From CADCWK01 sp965218235 (GTDB lineage Bacteria; Chloroflexota; Chloroflexia; Thermomicrobiales; UBA6265): a stretch of 64,000 nucleotides of DNA. Both the position numbers and the translations under genes were made by a program. Where the stretch lies: positions 434,001-498,000 of the forward strand of contig OZ244595.1 in NCBI GenBank assembly GCA_965218235.1. The letters are read 5' to 3'. The notes beneath the pieces are model-generated. The model did no database searches and was not told the origin of the DNA. It was given only the letters and a program-made list of their open reading frames with translations. Shown piece after piece: positions 1 through 8,695 of the stretch (the stretch's first letter is position 1; each line of letters starts with the position of its first letter).

Positions 1-7
1 CCGGCGG

Positions 8-274
8 TCAGGCGAACCGCTGGGCCGACCGCGCCTTCGCCCGGGCCGCCTCGTCCTCACGGTTCTTTGGCGCGGCAGACGTGTCGAGCGATTCCAGCAG
101 GTGCGCGGCGACCCTGGTAATCTCAGCGACGGCCTCGTCGAAGGCGGTCTGGTTGACTTTCGAGGGCTGGTTGAAGCCGCTGATCTTGCGGACGAACTGG
201 AGCGCCGCCGCCTGGATCTCGTCGTCGGTGGCGGGCGGCTCGAAGTTGTAGAGCGTCCGGATGTTCCTGCACAT
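8..274 (-). CDS. DUF2277 family protein
   Basis: Small 88-residue protein. The N-terminus (MCRNIRTLYNFEPPATDDE) matches the strongly conserved opening of the DUF2277 family, followed by the family's ALQFVRKISGF core. That opening sets the start at the internal ATG rather than 17 codons upstream. The family is about 80-90 residues long and its function is unknown. The C-terminal 20 residues are rich in Ala, Arg and Lys. The gene is followed on the same strand only by the window edge, so any operon partner downstream is not visible. Confidence 0.85.
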   Translation of the reverse strand: MCRNIRTLYNFEPPATDDEIQAAALQFVRKISGFNQPSKVNQTAFDEAVAEITRVAAHLLESLDTSAAPKNREDEAARAKARSAQRFA

Positions 275-368
275 CGCCTCATGCCTCCGGAACAAGGGTC
301 CAGAGGTGCGAGCCCTCTCTGGCATACCATGTTCCCGTCAATCCTCGCTCGCGCGACGTCAGTCTGGC

Positions 369-755
369 TCATGAGCGACGGATCTCGACCCTTTCCTCGT
401 ACAGGATGACGATTGCCCGATCGAGATTGATTCCCGCGGCGTGGTGCTCGAGGAACGTACCAAGCGCATGCTGGATGTCGGAGATGTACCGACGGCTGTT
501 CGGCAGGTCGAGGTAGATGATCCCCTGAGTGACCTGGCCGGTCCCCGAGTAGGGCTGGACAAAGTCCTCGTCCAGGGTAACGATGACTCGCCCGGACGAT
601 CTGGCCCGTCGCAGGACCTCCCGATCGGAGATCCCCCCCAGACCGAGCGTCAGCAGGGAAACGACATCCAGGCCGAAGCGCATCGCGAGGTAACGCCCGA
701 TCTTTGGCGACAGGTTGGCGTCAAGGAGAAGCCTCGGCCCACCGGGCGTTACCAG
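369..755 (-). CDS. DUF5615 PIN-like protein, probable toxin of a DUF433/DUF5615 pair
   Basis: PIN-like nuclease-fold protein with the family motifs LLLDANLSP near the N-terminus and VTLDEDF near residue 60, whose Asp residues are the expected metal ligands. The first ATG (683) would cut off the LLDANLSP strand, which is plainly encoded upstream in frame. The true start must therefore lie near 740-755. I placed it at a CTG (753-755) that overlaps the DUF433 stop codon and follows an AGG-containing stretch; the exact codon is uncertain. DUF5615 genes are typically found directly after DUF433 genes as putative toxins, as here. Toxicity is inferred from that pairing. Confidence 0.75.
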   Translation of the reverse strand: MVTPGGPRLLLDANLSPKIGRYLAMRFGLDVVSLLTLGLGGISDREVLRRARSSGRVIVTLDEDFVQPYSGTGQVTQGIIYLDLPNSRRYISDIQHALGTFLEHHAAGINLDRAIVILYEERVEIRRS

Positions 756-985
756 GAACGCACCTCGGTCCTCGCCTGCTCCAGCTGGGTGTAGGCGACA
801 GCGGCTTCGATGTCGTCACGAGTAAGATTCGGATAGTCAAGGACGATCTGCTCGATCGGCACGCCGGCCGCGATCCATCCGCTGATGAGCGAGACGGCGA
901 TCCGCGTCCCGCGAATGATCGGCTTGCCGCCGAGCACCGCCGGATTGCGAGTGACGCGCGCTTCGACGTTTCGCTGGTCCAGCAT
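749..985 (-). CDS. DUF433 family antitoxin-like protein
   Basis: 78-residue protein with the DUF433 signature: an N-terminal strand, then NPAVLGGKPIIRGTRIAVSLI, a short helix and the YPNLTRDDIEAAVAY helix. Members fold as small winged-helix-like DNA-binding proteins and pair with DUF5615 PIN-like proteins. The downstream gene starts at or inside this stop codon, consistent with translational coupling of an antitoxin-toxin operon. The start ATG is preceded on the minus strand by GAGGAGTAATTC, a good ribosome-binding site. The operon is preceded by about 220 bp with no gene. Confidence 0.85.
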   Translation of the reverse strand: MLDQRNVEARVTRNPAVLGGKPIIRGTRIAVSLISGWIAAGVPIEQIVLDYPNLTRDDIEAAVAYTQLEQARTEVRSW

Positions 986-1176
986 GAATTACTCCTCCTC
1001 AAGACCCTCATGGCACCACTCGCGCCCGTTCAATCAACTCAACCCTGCCGCCGTTCAGTCAACGCTGGCACCGGGCAGGGGCAGATTGATCCAACGCACC
1101 CAGAGTTTAACCGATAGAGCGCTTGCCTCCGAAACGGAGATGTCGGTCCGGAACGAACCGAACGGAAGCGAATGCC

Positions 1177-1191
1177 GGGGGCATTGCTCCC
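1177..1191 (-). terminator. weak hairpin after the M24 peptidase
   Basis: GGGGGC and GCTCCC pair with one G-T wobble around a 3-nt loop, 14 nt beyond the stop codon of the M24 peptidase gene. There is no T-run. It is a possible terminator only. Confidence 0.3.
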
Positions 1192-1205
1192 GCCCGGTGT
1201 GACGC

Positions 1206-2348
1206 CTAGCCCATCTCGATCAGGTCGCGGGTCGCGCCGTTGATCCGGTCGCCACCATCCTCGACGCAGATCACGGTGTCCTCGATCCGGACGCCGAAGC
1301 GCCCGTCAAGATAGATCCCCGGCTCGTCGCTGAAGACCATCCCGGCCGCCAGCGGCAACTCGTTGCCGCCGACCATGTACGGCTCCTCATGGATGTCCAG
1401 GCCAAGCCCGTGACCGACGCGGTGGATGAAGGCGTCGCCGTAGCCGGCGGCGGTGATCACGTCCCGCGCCGCCCGGTCGATGTCCTGACAGGCGACGCCC
1501 GGCCGGACCGCCTCATAGGCCGCCTGGTTGGCCGCCCGGACGGTGTCGTAGACCGTGCGGTACTCGCCCGAGGGCGGGCCGATGTGGACCGTCCGGGTCA
1601 CGTCGGAGTGGTAGCCCTCGATCGTGCCACCCCAGTCGAAGATGACGGAGTCGCCCGGCTCGATGACGCGGTCGCTGGTGTGGTGGTGCGGCGAGGCCGA
1701 GTTCGGGCCGCTGGCGCAGATCCCGCCGTGGATCGTCAGGCCGCGGGCGGCGGTCCGGTCCCGCAGCAGCGTCATCGCCTGCCGCTCCGTCAGCCCGGCG
1801 ATGCGGTCGCTGGCGATGAACTCCTCCCACGCCTCGTCCGTCCGCCGGCTGACCTCACGGAGCAGCTCGCGCTCGCGCTCGTCCTTGTGCATCCGGAGCG
1901 GCCGCATGGTTGGCGTGGCCGAGACCCAGCTCGCCGTCGGGATCGACGTCTGGAGCCGGAGCAGGAAGATGCTCCAGAGCTGGTCGCTGACGGCGATCGT
2001 CGTGCCACGGCCGCCGTCCCGAAGTTCCATCAGCGAGGCCGCTCGATCCCACGGCGCCTCGGTCTCGGTCCAGGCCGAGATGTCGAACAGCTCCCGGCGG
2101 GACAGGATCAGCGGTGCCTCCAGCATCGGCACCACGACGCTGACCGGGCCGGTGCGCGGCACGATCAGGAGCGTCATGCGCTCGCTCAGGTGCGCGTCGA
2201 AGCCGGTCAGGTAGCGGAAGTCGGACGACGGTCCAACCAGGGTAACGTCGATCCCGGTCCGGTCCATCTCCGCTTGCAACCGCCCCAGACGCTCCCCGTA
2301 GACTGAGAGATCCTCCGGAGTCGTCTGGGTGGTATTTGTGCTCGTCAT
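1206..2348 (-). CDS. M24 family Xaa-Pro aminopeptidase/creatinase-like peptidase
   Basis: 380 residues with the two-domain layout of prolidases: an N-terminal creatinase-like domain (about 15-150) and a pita-bread catalytic domain. All five di-metal ligands of M24 enzymes are visible: D238 (IFDWGG), D249 (YHSDVTRT), H313 (HRVGHGLG), E342 (SDEPGIYL) and E356 (VRIEDTV), with H309 in the usual place. It should hydrolyse an N-terminal bond before proline or a related substrate in the cytoplasm. A GGGAGGG ribosome-binding site precedes the ATG. It is the last gene of a minus-strand unit, 90 bp after a sugar permease gene, so its substrate may be linked to what that transporter imports. Members with creatinase-like amidohydrolase roles cannot be excluded. 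Confidence 0.9.
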   Translation of the reverse strand: MTSTNTTQTTPEDLSVYGERLGRLQAEMDRTGIDVTLVGPSSDFRYLTGFDAHLSERMTLLIVPRTGPVSVVVPMLEAPLILSRRELFDISAWTETEAPWDRAASLMELRDGGRGTTIAVSDQLWSIFLLRLQTSIPTASWVSATPTMRPLRMHKDERERELLREVSRRTDEAWEEFIASDRIAGLTERQAMTLLRDRTAARGLTIHGGICASGPNSASPHHHTSDRVIEPGDSVIFDWGGTIEGYHSDVTRTVHIGPPSGEYRTVYDTVRAANQAAYEAVRPGVACQDIDRAARDVITAAGYGDAFIHRVGHGLGLDIHEEPYMVGGNELPLAAGMVFSDEPGIYLDGRFGVRIEDTVICVEDGGDRINGATRDLIEMG

Positions 2349-2438
2349 GTTCTGGCCCTCCCGATGGTGATCGACCGCCCGGTTCGTCAGGATGTCATCC
2401 TAGCACCGAGGAAGGACGTCGAAAGCCGGCGAAAACGG

Positions 2439-3281
2439 CTACCCCTTGACCGCCCCCGCGGTCAGGCCGGACACGATTCGGCGCTGGAAGATCAGTACGA
2501 GAACGACCAGCGGCAGGGTCACGAGCACGGACGCGGCTGCCTGCGCACCATAGTCGGTCGAGTACTGCGTCGCGTAGTTCGGGATGACGACGGTCACGGG
2601 ACGCACCGAATCGTCGTAGGAGAAGGTGTTGGCAAAGAGATACTCGTTCCAGGCGAAGATGAACGTAAGCAGCGCGGCCGTGAATACCCCCGGGGCGGCC
2701 AAGGGGACGATGACATCGCGGAGCGCCCGCAGCGGCGTAGCGCCGTCGACCTTCGCGGCATCCTCGAGCTCAACGGGCAGGTCGCGAAAGAAGGCGACCA
2801 GGAGCCACGTTGTCAGTGGAAGCGCGAAGACCGTATTGGGGATGATGAGCGCCCAGTAGGTATTGATGATATCCAGCGTCCGGAACTGCAGAAACAGCGG
2901 AGCGATGATCGCCACGCCGGGGAAGAATGTCAGAGCGAGGATCAGGGTCAGCGCGCCGCCCCGCCACCGGAAATGGAGCCGGGCAATGGCGTAGGCCGCG
3001 AGCGCGGCCAACATCAGGCAGAATCCCGTCGTCGCCCCGCTCACCACCAGACTGTTCAGCACGGCCCGGCCGAAATGACCGGTCGTGAAGATGGTGCGGT
3101 AGGACTCGAGCGTCCAGTTACCCGGCAACACCTGCGGCGGCGACGCGAACAGGTCGATGGGCCGCAGCAGGCTCATCCGGATCACCCAGAGCAGCGGTGC
3201 GATGCTGACGAAGCAGAACGCGACAATGGTGACGGTCAGTCCGGACCGGCTGGCCCATTGACGAATCGACAGGGCGGTCAT
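2439..3281 (-). CDS. carbohydrate ABC transporter permease, MalG/UgpE type
   Basis: 280-residue inner-membrane permease of the CUT1 family with about six hydrophobic segments (first at 15-38). The cytoplasmic EAA loop is ELEDAAKVDGATPLRALRDV (171-190), which docks the ATPase subunit. The gene starts inside the stop codon of the preceding permease (ATGA overlap), so the two are translationally coupled and should form a heterodimeric channel. No ATP-binding subunit is encoded nearby; CUT1 systems often share one MsmX/UgpC-type ATPase encoded elsewhere. Substrate specificity cannot be read from the sequence. Confidence 0.92.
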   Translation of the reverse strand: MTALSIRQWASRSGLTVTIVAFCFVSIAPLLWVIRMSLLRPIDLFASPPQVLPGNWTLESYRTIFTTGHFGRAVLNSLVVSGATTGFCLMLAALAAYAIARLHFRWRGGALTLILALTFFPGVAIIAPLFLQFRTLDIINTYWALIIPNTVFALPLTTWLLVAFFRDLPVELEDAAKVDGATPLRALRDVIVPLAAPGVFTAALLTFIFAWNEYLFANTFSYDDSVRPVTVVIPNYATQYSTDYGAQAAASVLVTLPLVVLVLIFQRRIVSGLTAGAVKG

Positions 3282-4243
3282 CGGTCTCCTCCCGCCGGAC
3301 GCAGGCCGAAGAATCGGACGAAGACCAACGCGATCAGCATCGAACTGAAGAACATGACGACCGCCGCCGCGTTGCCGAGCGCGAATCGAAGCTCGCTCAC
3401 CCGGACCGCCTCGTAGATGTACGTCGCGAACGACTCCAGCCGGTTGTCGCTGAACACGGCGAACAGCTCGTAAACGCGCCAGGCATCGAGCGTTCGAAAC
3501 AGCACGGCGACGACGATCGCCGGCCGCAGCAACGGCAACGTGATCGACCGGAACCGCTCCCAGGCGTCGGCGCCGTCAACGCGCGCGCTCTCGTAAAGCT
3601 CGCCGGGAATGGTCTGAAGTCCAGCCAGCAACAGGAGCGCCATGAATGGCGTCGTCTTCCAGACGCTGACGAAGATCGCCGCGATCATCGTCAACGTCTC
3701 GTCCGTCAGGATCGGGCGGTGAATCAGTCCGGTTTGCCGGATGAGATAGTCCATGATGCCGATCTGATCCTGAAACATGAGCCGCCACATGATGGCCGAG
3801 ACGACGGCCGGGAACGCCCAGGGAATCAGGATGGCCGCCCGAACCAGCGCCCGGCCGACGAAGGCCCGGTTGATAAGCAACGCGATAGCGAGCCCCAGCA
3901 CGAATTCCAGGCTAACCGTCGAAAGCGTAAAGACGATGGTGTTGCGGAATGCGTCGAACAGTCGGGGATCGTCCACGAGGCGGCGATAGTTATCCAGGCC
4001 AACCCAGTCGCCCGGTACCCCGAACCGGACCTTTCGAAAACTCAGCGAAACGGCGTAGACCAGCGGGTAGACCGCGACTGCCAAGATGACGATGACGACC
4101 GGCAGGACAAGCGCGACCGCCAGCCGTCCCTCCGTCCCGAGCAGGCCGACCCGCCCCGGTGTGCGGATCGCGTCGATGGCCATCTGCGGGGTGTCTGCCA
4201 GCCGCCGGGCGCCACCGGACGTTGTTCCGTGCGTGTCAGTCAT
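3278..4243 (-). CDS. carbohydrate ABC transporter permease, MalF/UgpA type
   Basis: About 321 residues, with a first membrane segment near 45-65 and a further five. The EAA-loop motif is GELYESARVDGADAWERF, close to the typical EAAxxDGA form. I chose ATG 4241-4243 because GGAGAAGGGGCAGC precedes it; a start 13 codons upstream is possible. It lies 108 bp after the solute-binding protein gene and overlaps the MalG-type gene by 4 bp. With those two genes it makes a CUT1 sugar importer lacking its own ATPase. Confidence 0.92.
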   Translation of the reverse strand: MTDTHGTTSGGARRLADTPQMAIDAIRTPGRVGLLGTEGRLAVALVLPVVIVILAVAVYPLVYAVSLSFRKVRFGVPGDWVGLDNYRRLVDDPRLFDAFRNTIVFTLSTVSLEFVLGLAIALLINRAFVGRALVRAAILIPWAFPAVVSAIMWRLMFQDQIGIMDYLIRQTGLIHRPILTDETLTMIAAIFVSVWKTTPFMALLLLAGLQTIPGELYESARVDGADAWERFRSITLPLLRPAIVVAVLFRTLDAWRVYELFAVFSDNRLESFATYIYEAVRVSELRFALGNAAAVVMFFSSMLIALVFVRFFGLRPAGGDR

Positions 4244-4351
4244 GCTGCCCCTTCTCCGGCCGGTCCGATCGGCCCTGCCCAACCCCAGCGCCCGTGCGCA
4301 GCCACGGGCGCTGACGCCAAAATGCTCCAGACCAGTCGCGGCGTCTCGTTC

Positions 4352-5686
4352 CTAGACGCCGCCCAGGTCGATGATCTCCTGCAGGTCGCTCTGGACGGCG
4401 GAAGCAGTTTCCTCTGGTGTCGCCCCACCAGAGAGCATCGTCGTGAAGCGCTCCGCCATCAGATTGGACATCTCGAAGATGTAGGGTGTTACCGGACGCG
4501 GGAGCGAATTCGTCAGTGCCTGCTGACCCAGTGCCATGATGGGCAACTGGGACGTCAACTCTGGGTCATCGTAGAGACTCGCGACGGCCGGCAGCTGTCC
4601 ACCCGTGAGGGCATGGGCCTTCTGCTGCTCAGCGGAGCTCAGATAGTCGATCAGCAACCAGGCTTCCTCGGGATGGCGGGAGTTGGCATTCATCGCCAGC
4701 TGGATCCCGGACTGGATCGCGCGGCTGGTCATGCCGGCCTCGGCGACCGGCAACTGGCCGACACCAACCTGATCCAGCGTGAGCGCCGAGCGATTGGGAT
4801 CGGCGACGCTCTCGTAACTTCCCGGCCAGTTGCGCATGAAGATGGCGTCCCCACGCAGGAAGGCCGCCTCGCATTCCTGCTCACCATAGGTCGTTACCGC
4901 CTGAGGGGCGATGCCGCTGTCGACCAGACCACGCTCGATCTGCAGTCCCCGCATCGCTTCCGGCTGATCGACCACGACGCGTTCCGGGTCGGACGGGTCG
5001 AGAATGTAACCGCCGGATGAATAGATGAACTCGATGGCGTTGATGGCGCCCGCTGGCGTCTCCGCGCCCTGCAACAGGTAACCGGCCTGGATCCCGGTGG
5101 CCGACTGAATGGCCGTCGCCATCCCGGACAGCTCGTCCCAGGTCGTTGGCGGCGCGGCATAGCCGGCATCGGCGAGCAGGTCCTTCCGGTAGTAGAGCAA
5201 GCCACAGTCGGTGTACCAGGGTGCGCCATAGATGGCGTCCTTGTACGTATTGATCGCGATAGTGCTCGGGAGGAACTTCGATGTATCCAGCCGGTCACTC
5301 AGATCGGCTATCAGTCCGGGGACGCCGAGCGGGGCGGGCCAGATTCCACCGATACCAATGACGTCGAGATCCTCGCTCCCGGCCTGGAGCTCAGTCCGGA
5401 CCTGAGTGAAGTATTCGCCATAGTTGGCGGGCATTTCTCTCCAACTCACCGCGATCTGCCCGGCGTGAAGTTGATTGAACCCGTCCAGTAGCGCCTGGGT
5501 CGAGCCAGATGCGTCGGGAGGAAAGGCAAACGTGAGCTGTAGCGGAGCATCCTGCGCCTGCGCCCGCCCGGCGAGATTGGCCGCCAGCAATGCACTTCCG
5601 CCCATGCCAGCCGCCCGCAGGACCGATCGTCGGGAAACCGGGGTGCGTGTCAGCGAGGGTGTCGTCGTCAGTCCAGTCACGGTCAT
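4352..5686 (-). CDS. extracellular sugar-binding protein of an ABC transporter (family 1)
   Basis: About 444 residues. The N-terminus carries a Tat-like signal, SRRSVLRAAGMGGSALLAAN, ending near AQA. The mature part is a family-1 (MalE-like) solute-binding protein, with LTFAFPPDASGSTQALLDGF at its start and WDELSGMATAIQ in the middle. The start is taken at ATG 5684-5686, after GGAGGAT; a start 18 codons upstream would add a charged leader. It delivers a carbohydrate to the two downstream permeases. The sulfatase gene lies 116 bp upstream on the same strand, so the ligand may come from a sulfated or otherwise modified sugar. This last point is inference. Confidence 0.9.
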   Translation of the reverse strand: MTVTGLTTTPSLTRTPVSRRSVLRAAGMGGSALLAANLAGRAQAQDAPLQLTFAFPPDASGSTQALLDGFNQLHAGQIAVSWREMPANYGEYFTQVRTELQAGSEDLDVIGIGGIWPAPLGVPGLIADLSDRLDTSKFLPSTIAINTYKDAIYGAPWYTDCGLLYYRKDLLADAGYAAPPTTWDELSGMATAIQSATGIQAGYLLQGAETPAGAINAIEFIYSSGGYILDPSDPERVVVDQPEAMRGLQIERGLVDSGIAPQAVTTYGEQECEAAFLRGDAIFMRNWPGSYESVADPNRSALTLDQVGVGQLPVAEAGMTSRAIQSGIQLAMNANSRHPEEAWLLIDYLSSAEQQKAHALTGGQLPAVASLYDDPELTSQLPIMALGQQALTNSLPRPVTPYIFEMSNLMAERFTTMLSGGATPEETASAVQSDLQEIIDLGGV

Positions 5687-5802
5687 ATCCTCCACATCGA
5701 AGTCAGGACTCTTCGAACGCCGCCTTGGCGCCCGACCCAATCAGGGCAAGTTTTTTGGCCGGCTTCGGGCGGCTTGCCCGGAGCATCGAACGTCCGCGAC
5801 CG

Positions 5803-7185
5803 CTAGAGCGTGCCGAGCTGGAAGGCATCGTCGGTATCCCGAATCCAGTCGCCGAGCCGGTCGTGCAATCGTCGGCGCTGGTCGCGGTAGCGGGTGTTGT
5901 GGGCTAGATCGACCAGTTCATACGGGTCGTCGTTGAGATCGAACATCAACCAGGGCACTCCTTCGAGGGCGACGTACTTCCATCCGTCCGTCGTGATTAC
6001 CGCCCGCCAGGCGCGATCGACGCTGTCGGGATGTCCAGTCGGGACCACGATCTGGGCGAACGCCGAATCCGGGAGGGCTGCCCGGTTCACCGCGTGGGCC
6101 GCTGCCGCGAAGACCGTCGGCGCGCTCTCCGCGGGGTCGATCAGCCGGAGGCTCGAGTAGTCGGTGCCATCCATCCAGGACGGAACGGGGATGCCGCAGA
6201 GCCCGAGGCTTGTCGGGCCGAGGTCGACCTGGTTGACCGGCGCGGTGACCCGACCGAACCGATGAACATAGCGGGGCGCCGCGCCTCCGATGACGAGCGG
6301 CACCCGGACGGCCTCTTCCCAGGGAGCCGTCTTGAGGAACTGCCCATGAGAGCCATGGAGGTCGCCGTGGTCGGAGAAGAAGACAATGTGGGTGTCATCC
6401 GCATGCCCACACGCGGCGAGCGCCTCGCGGATCCGGCCAAGGTTCCAGTCGAGGTTCTCGATCTGGGCGTAGTAGCCGGCCAACTCGCGACGTGCCCGTT
6501 CAACTACATGGGGCACGTCCGGAACATTGGGACAAAGCTGGACACGACCGGGAGTGTGGCGCGACATCCACTCCGATGGCGCGACATAGGGGTCATGGGG
6601 CGGTTGGGGCGCCAGCACGGCGAAGAACGGCACATCGTCGTCGTCCGGTGTCGCAAGGTAGTCGATGAGCAGGTCGGTCAGCGCATCAGTTTCATAGCCG
6701 GGCAAACGGTGATGGAAAGCTTCGTCGTGCGTTCCGCCATGGACCCAGCTATCCCACGGGCTGTTGTTGTTCTCGTATCCGACCCACGTATCGAAACCGC
6801 CACGCCGCTCCGGTGGGACGATATGCATCGCGCCACGTCCGTCCCGCTCATGAAAACCATCGAGGTGCCATTTGCCGAAATAGGCGGTTCGGTAGCCGGC
6901 ATCGCGAAAGGGCATCGCGATGGTCGAACGGTCCGATGGGAGCCGGTCTTCATGCGCGGCCGCACCGCGGTGCGGGTAGCATCCGGTCAGGATGGCGCTG
7001 CGAGCCGGCGTGCAGAGCGGCGAACCCGCCACGGCGGAGGTGAATGCCACGCCTTCCGCAGCGAGCCGATCGATGTTGGGGGTCGTTACGTTCGGATCAC
7101 CCATGTAGCCGGTGGCTTGGGCGCGATGCTGATCACCGAACATCCATAGAACGTTGGGTCTCTTGGCCGTTGCGGTCATGTCCAC
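5803..7185 (-). CDS. sulfatase family hydrolase (type I, formylglycine-dependent)
   Basis: 460 residues. The N-terminus RPNVLWMFGDQHR carries the first metal-binding Asp (D18). The activation motif C58-T-P-A-R62 in GSPLCTPARSAILTG is the Cys-type CxPxR site that is converted to formylglycine. FFSDHGDLHGSHGQF near the middle is the second conserved metal and substrate motif. No signal peptide is seen, so it is probably cytoplasmic and acts on imported sulfate esters or related phosphonates and choline-type esters. It is the first gene of the minus-strand sugar-transport unit. A promoter and palindromic operator lie about 40 bp upstream, facing the ROK regulator. A start at M3 (7179) is equally possible. 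A maturase (FGE or anSME) is not encoded in the window. Confidence 0.9.
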   Translation of the reverse strand: MDMTATAKRPNVLWMFGDQHRAQATGYMGDPNVTTPNIDRLAAEGVAFTSAVAGSPLCTPARSAILTGCYPHRGAAAHEDRLPSDRSTIAMPFRDAGYRTAYFGKWHLDGFHERDGRGAMHIVPPERRGGFDTWVGYENNNSPWDSWVHGGTHDEAFHHRLPGYETDALTDLLIDYLATPDDDDVPFFAVLAPQPPHDPYVAPSEWMSRHTPGRVQLCPNVPDVPHVVERARRELAGYYAQIENLDWNLGRIREALAACGHADDTHIVFFSDHGDLHGSHGQFLKTAPWEEAVRVPLVIGGAAPRYVHRFGRVTAPVNQVDLGPTSLGLCGIPVPSWMDGTDYSSLRLIDPAESAPTVFAAAAHAVNRAALPDSAFAQIVVPTGHPDSVDRAWRAVITTDGWKYVALEGVPWLMFDLNDDPYELVDLAHNTRYRDQRRRLHDRLGDWIRDTDDAFQLGTL

Positions 7186-7223
7186 CTCGCCGTGGCGTCA
7201 TCGACTCTTCAATACTGAATGCC

Positions 7224-7253
7224 ATACTAAATCCATTGGATTGATCTTGGCAA
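7224..7253 (-). promoter_or_regulatory. predicted sigma-70 type promoter of the sulfatase/sugar-transport unit
   Basis: On the minus strand, TTGCCA (7248-7253) and TAGTAT (7224-7229) are separated by 18 bp. They lie in an AT-richer patch about 40 bp upstream of the sulfatase start codon. The spacer contains a perfect palindrome. Confidence 0.6.
7230..7242. promoter_or_regulatory. candidate operator (AATCCATTGGATT)
   Basis: Perfect 13-bp palindrome centred on position 7236, exactly between the predicted -35 and -10 hexamers of the sulfatase promoter. The intergenic region is shared with the divergent ROK regulator gene. A repressor bound here would block polymerase, so the ROK protein is the obvious candidate ligand-responsive repressor. 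Confidence 0.5.
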
Positions 7254-7362
7254 GCGGCATAGCGCTGGTGCGAGAAGATCGTGACGGCCCATCATCGGCA
7301 CGTCATCGGTCAACCCGGCTACGCTGGGTCATCACAAACCATCATCCGATTGCGAGGACGTC

Positions 7363-8568
7363 ATGCGGGACGGAGCAAACCTGTCGGTCGTCAAGAATCA
7401 CAACCAGAGCCTGGTGCTCCAGGTCATCCGCGAAGAAGAGGGTATTAGCCGGGTGGAAATCGCCCAGACGACCGGCCTAACGCCGCAAACCGTGACCAAT
7501 GTGGTCAACCGGTTGATCCGGCAGGGTCTCGTCGTCGAGGCGGGAAAACACGCTGGCGCGGCGGGCAAGCCACGGACCAGGGTTCGGATGAACCCGACCG
7601 GCGGTTACGCGATCGGCGCGCGGATCGGGCGTGCCGAGATCGCCGTCGTCGTGGTCGATCTCGACGGCCGGGTGATGACCGAGGTCACTCGCCCCAATCC
7701 GCCGGCGACTCCTCCTGTCACCATCGTCGAGATGGTCGCCACGGATGTCACCCGATTGATCGCCGAGACCGGGGTGGCACCCGACCGCATCTTTGGTCTC
7801 GGCGTTGCCGCTCCCGGACCACTGGATCACGAGCAGGGGGTCGTCCTGGGGCCACCCCACTTCCCCGGCTGGGAGAACGTCCCGCTCCGACAGATGCTGG
7901 CGGAGCGTACAGGTCTGCCGGTCATCATCGACTACAACGCCAAGGCTGCCGCGACATGGGAACGATGGTCCGGAGCTGGACGACGCATAGAGAATTTTGC
8001 GTTCGTGTACGCGAGTACCGGCGTCGGCGCAGGTGTCTTCCTGGATGGCGAGCTCCGCCGGGGTCCGTCCGGAGCAGCGGGAGCCCTTGGACACGTCGGC
8101 GTGGATCCCAACGGGCCAATCTGCCCGTGCGGCGCGCGCGGATGTCTGGAGATGTATTGCGCCGTGCCCGCCATCGTCGCCCGGGCGCAGCGGGAGATCG
8201 GCGAATGGGAATCCAGTGGTGACCCGATGACCTTCGGGGCAATAGAACGGATGATCCGGGAGGGCGACCCCGTCGCGATCAGGATCGTCACCGACGCGGC
8301 CCGGACCCTCGGGTATGGCATCAAGAATCTGATCAACGCAACGGATATCGACCTCGTCATTCTCGGCGGTCGATTGTTTTCAAGCGCCGGCGATCTCTTC
8401 GTCGCAACCATCCAGCCCATGTTGCTTCACCAGACCTACGGCCATGAACGGCATACTGTCCGGGTCGTGCTGTCGTCGGCGCCCGGCGACCCAGGAGCGG
8501 TGGGTGCGGCAACGCTCGTTCTGCACACCAACCTCGCCACCAGACGGAACGGTCTCGCTCCGCGATGA
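7363..8568 (+). CDS. ROK family transcriptional regulator (NagC/XylR type)
   Basis: 401 residues. An N-terminal winged helix-turn-helix (about 14-60, with SRVEIAQTTGLTPQTVTNVV as the recognition unit) is followed by a ROK sugar-binding domain. The structural zinc motif is H244 plus CPCGARGCLE (C254, C256, C261). This architecture is that of a repressor, not a free glucokinase. Transcription is divergent from the sulfatase/ABC unit, with a 177-bp shared region holding a palindromic operator, so it probably represses that unit and its own gene until an imported sugar or sugar derivative binds. GAGGACGTC precedes the ATG. Confidence 0.92.
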   Translation: MRDGANLSVVKNHNQSLVLQVIREEEGISRVEIAQTTGLTPQTVTNVVNRLIRQGLVVEAGKHAGAAGKPRTRVRMNPTGGYAIGARIGRAEIAVVVVDLDGRVMTEVTRPNPPATPPVTIVEMVATDVTRLIAETGVAPDRIFGLGVAAPGPLDHEQGVVLGPPHFPGWENVPLRQMLAERTGLPVIIDYNAKAAATWERWSGAGRRIENFAFVYASTGVGAGVFLDGELRRGPSGAAGALGHVGVDPNGPICPCGARGCLEMYCAVPAIVARAQREIGEWESSGDPMTFGAIERMIREGDPVAIRIVTDAARTLGYGIKNLINATDIDLVILGGRLFSSAGDLFVATIQPMLLHQTYGHERHTVRVVLSSAPGDPGAVGAATLVLHTNLATRRNGLAPR

Positions 8569-8695
8569 ATCGGGACAGACCGCTCCGTGCTACGGCGCCA
8601 GTATTGCGAGCGATGAAGGAATTGCCAACGAAGCCGTCCTCGTGCTCCAACCCCGGTAGACTGGACCGAACGACCCCCAATCCGGAGATGACCCC

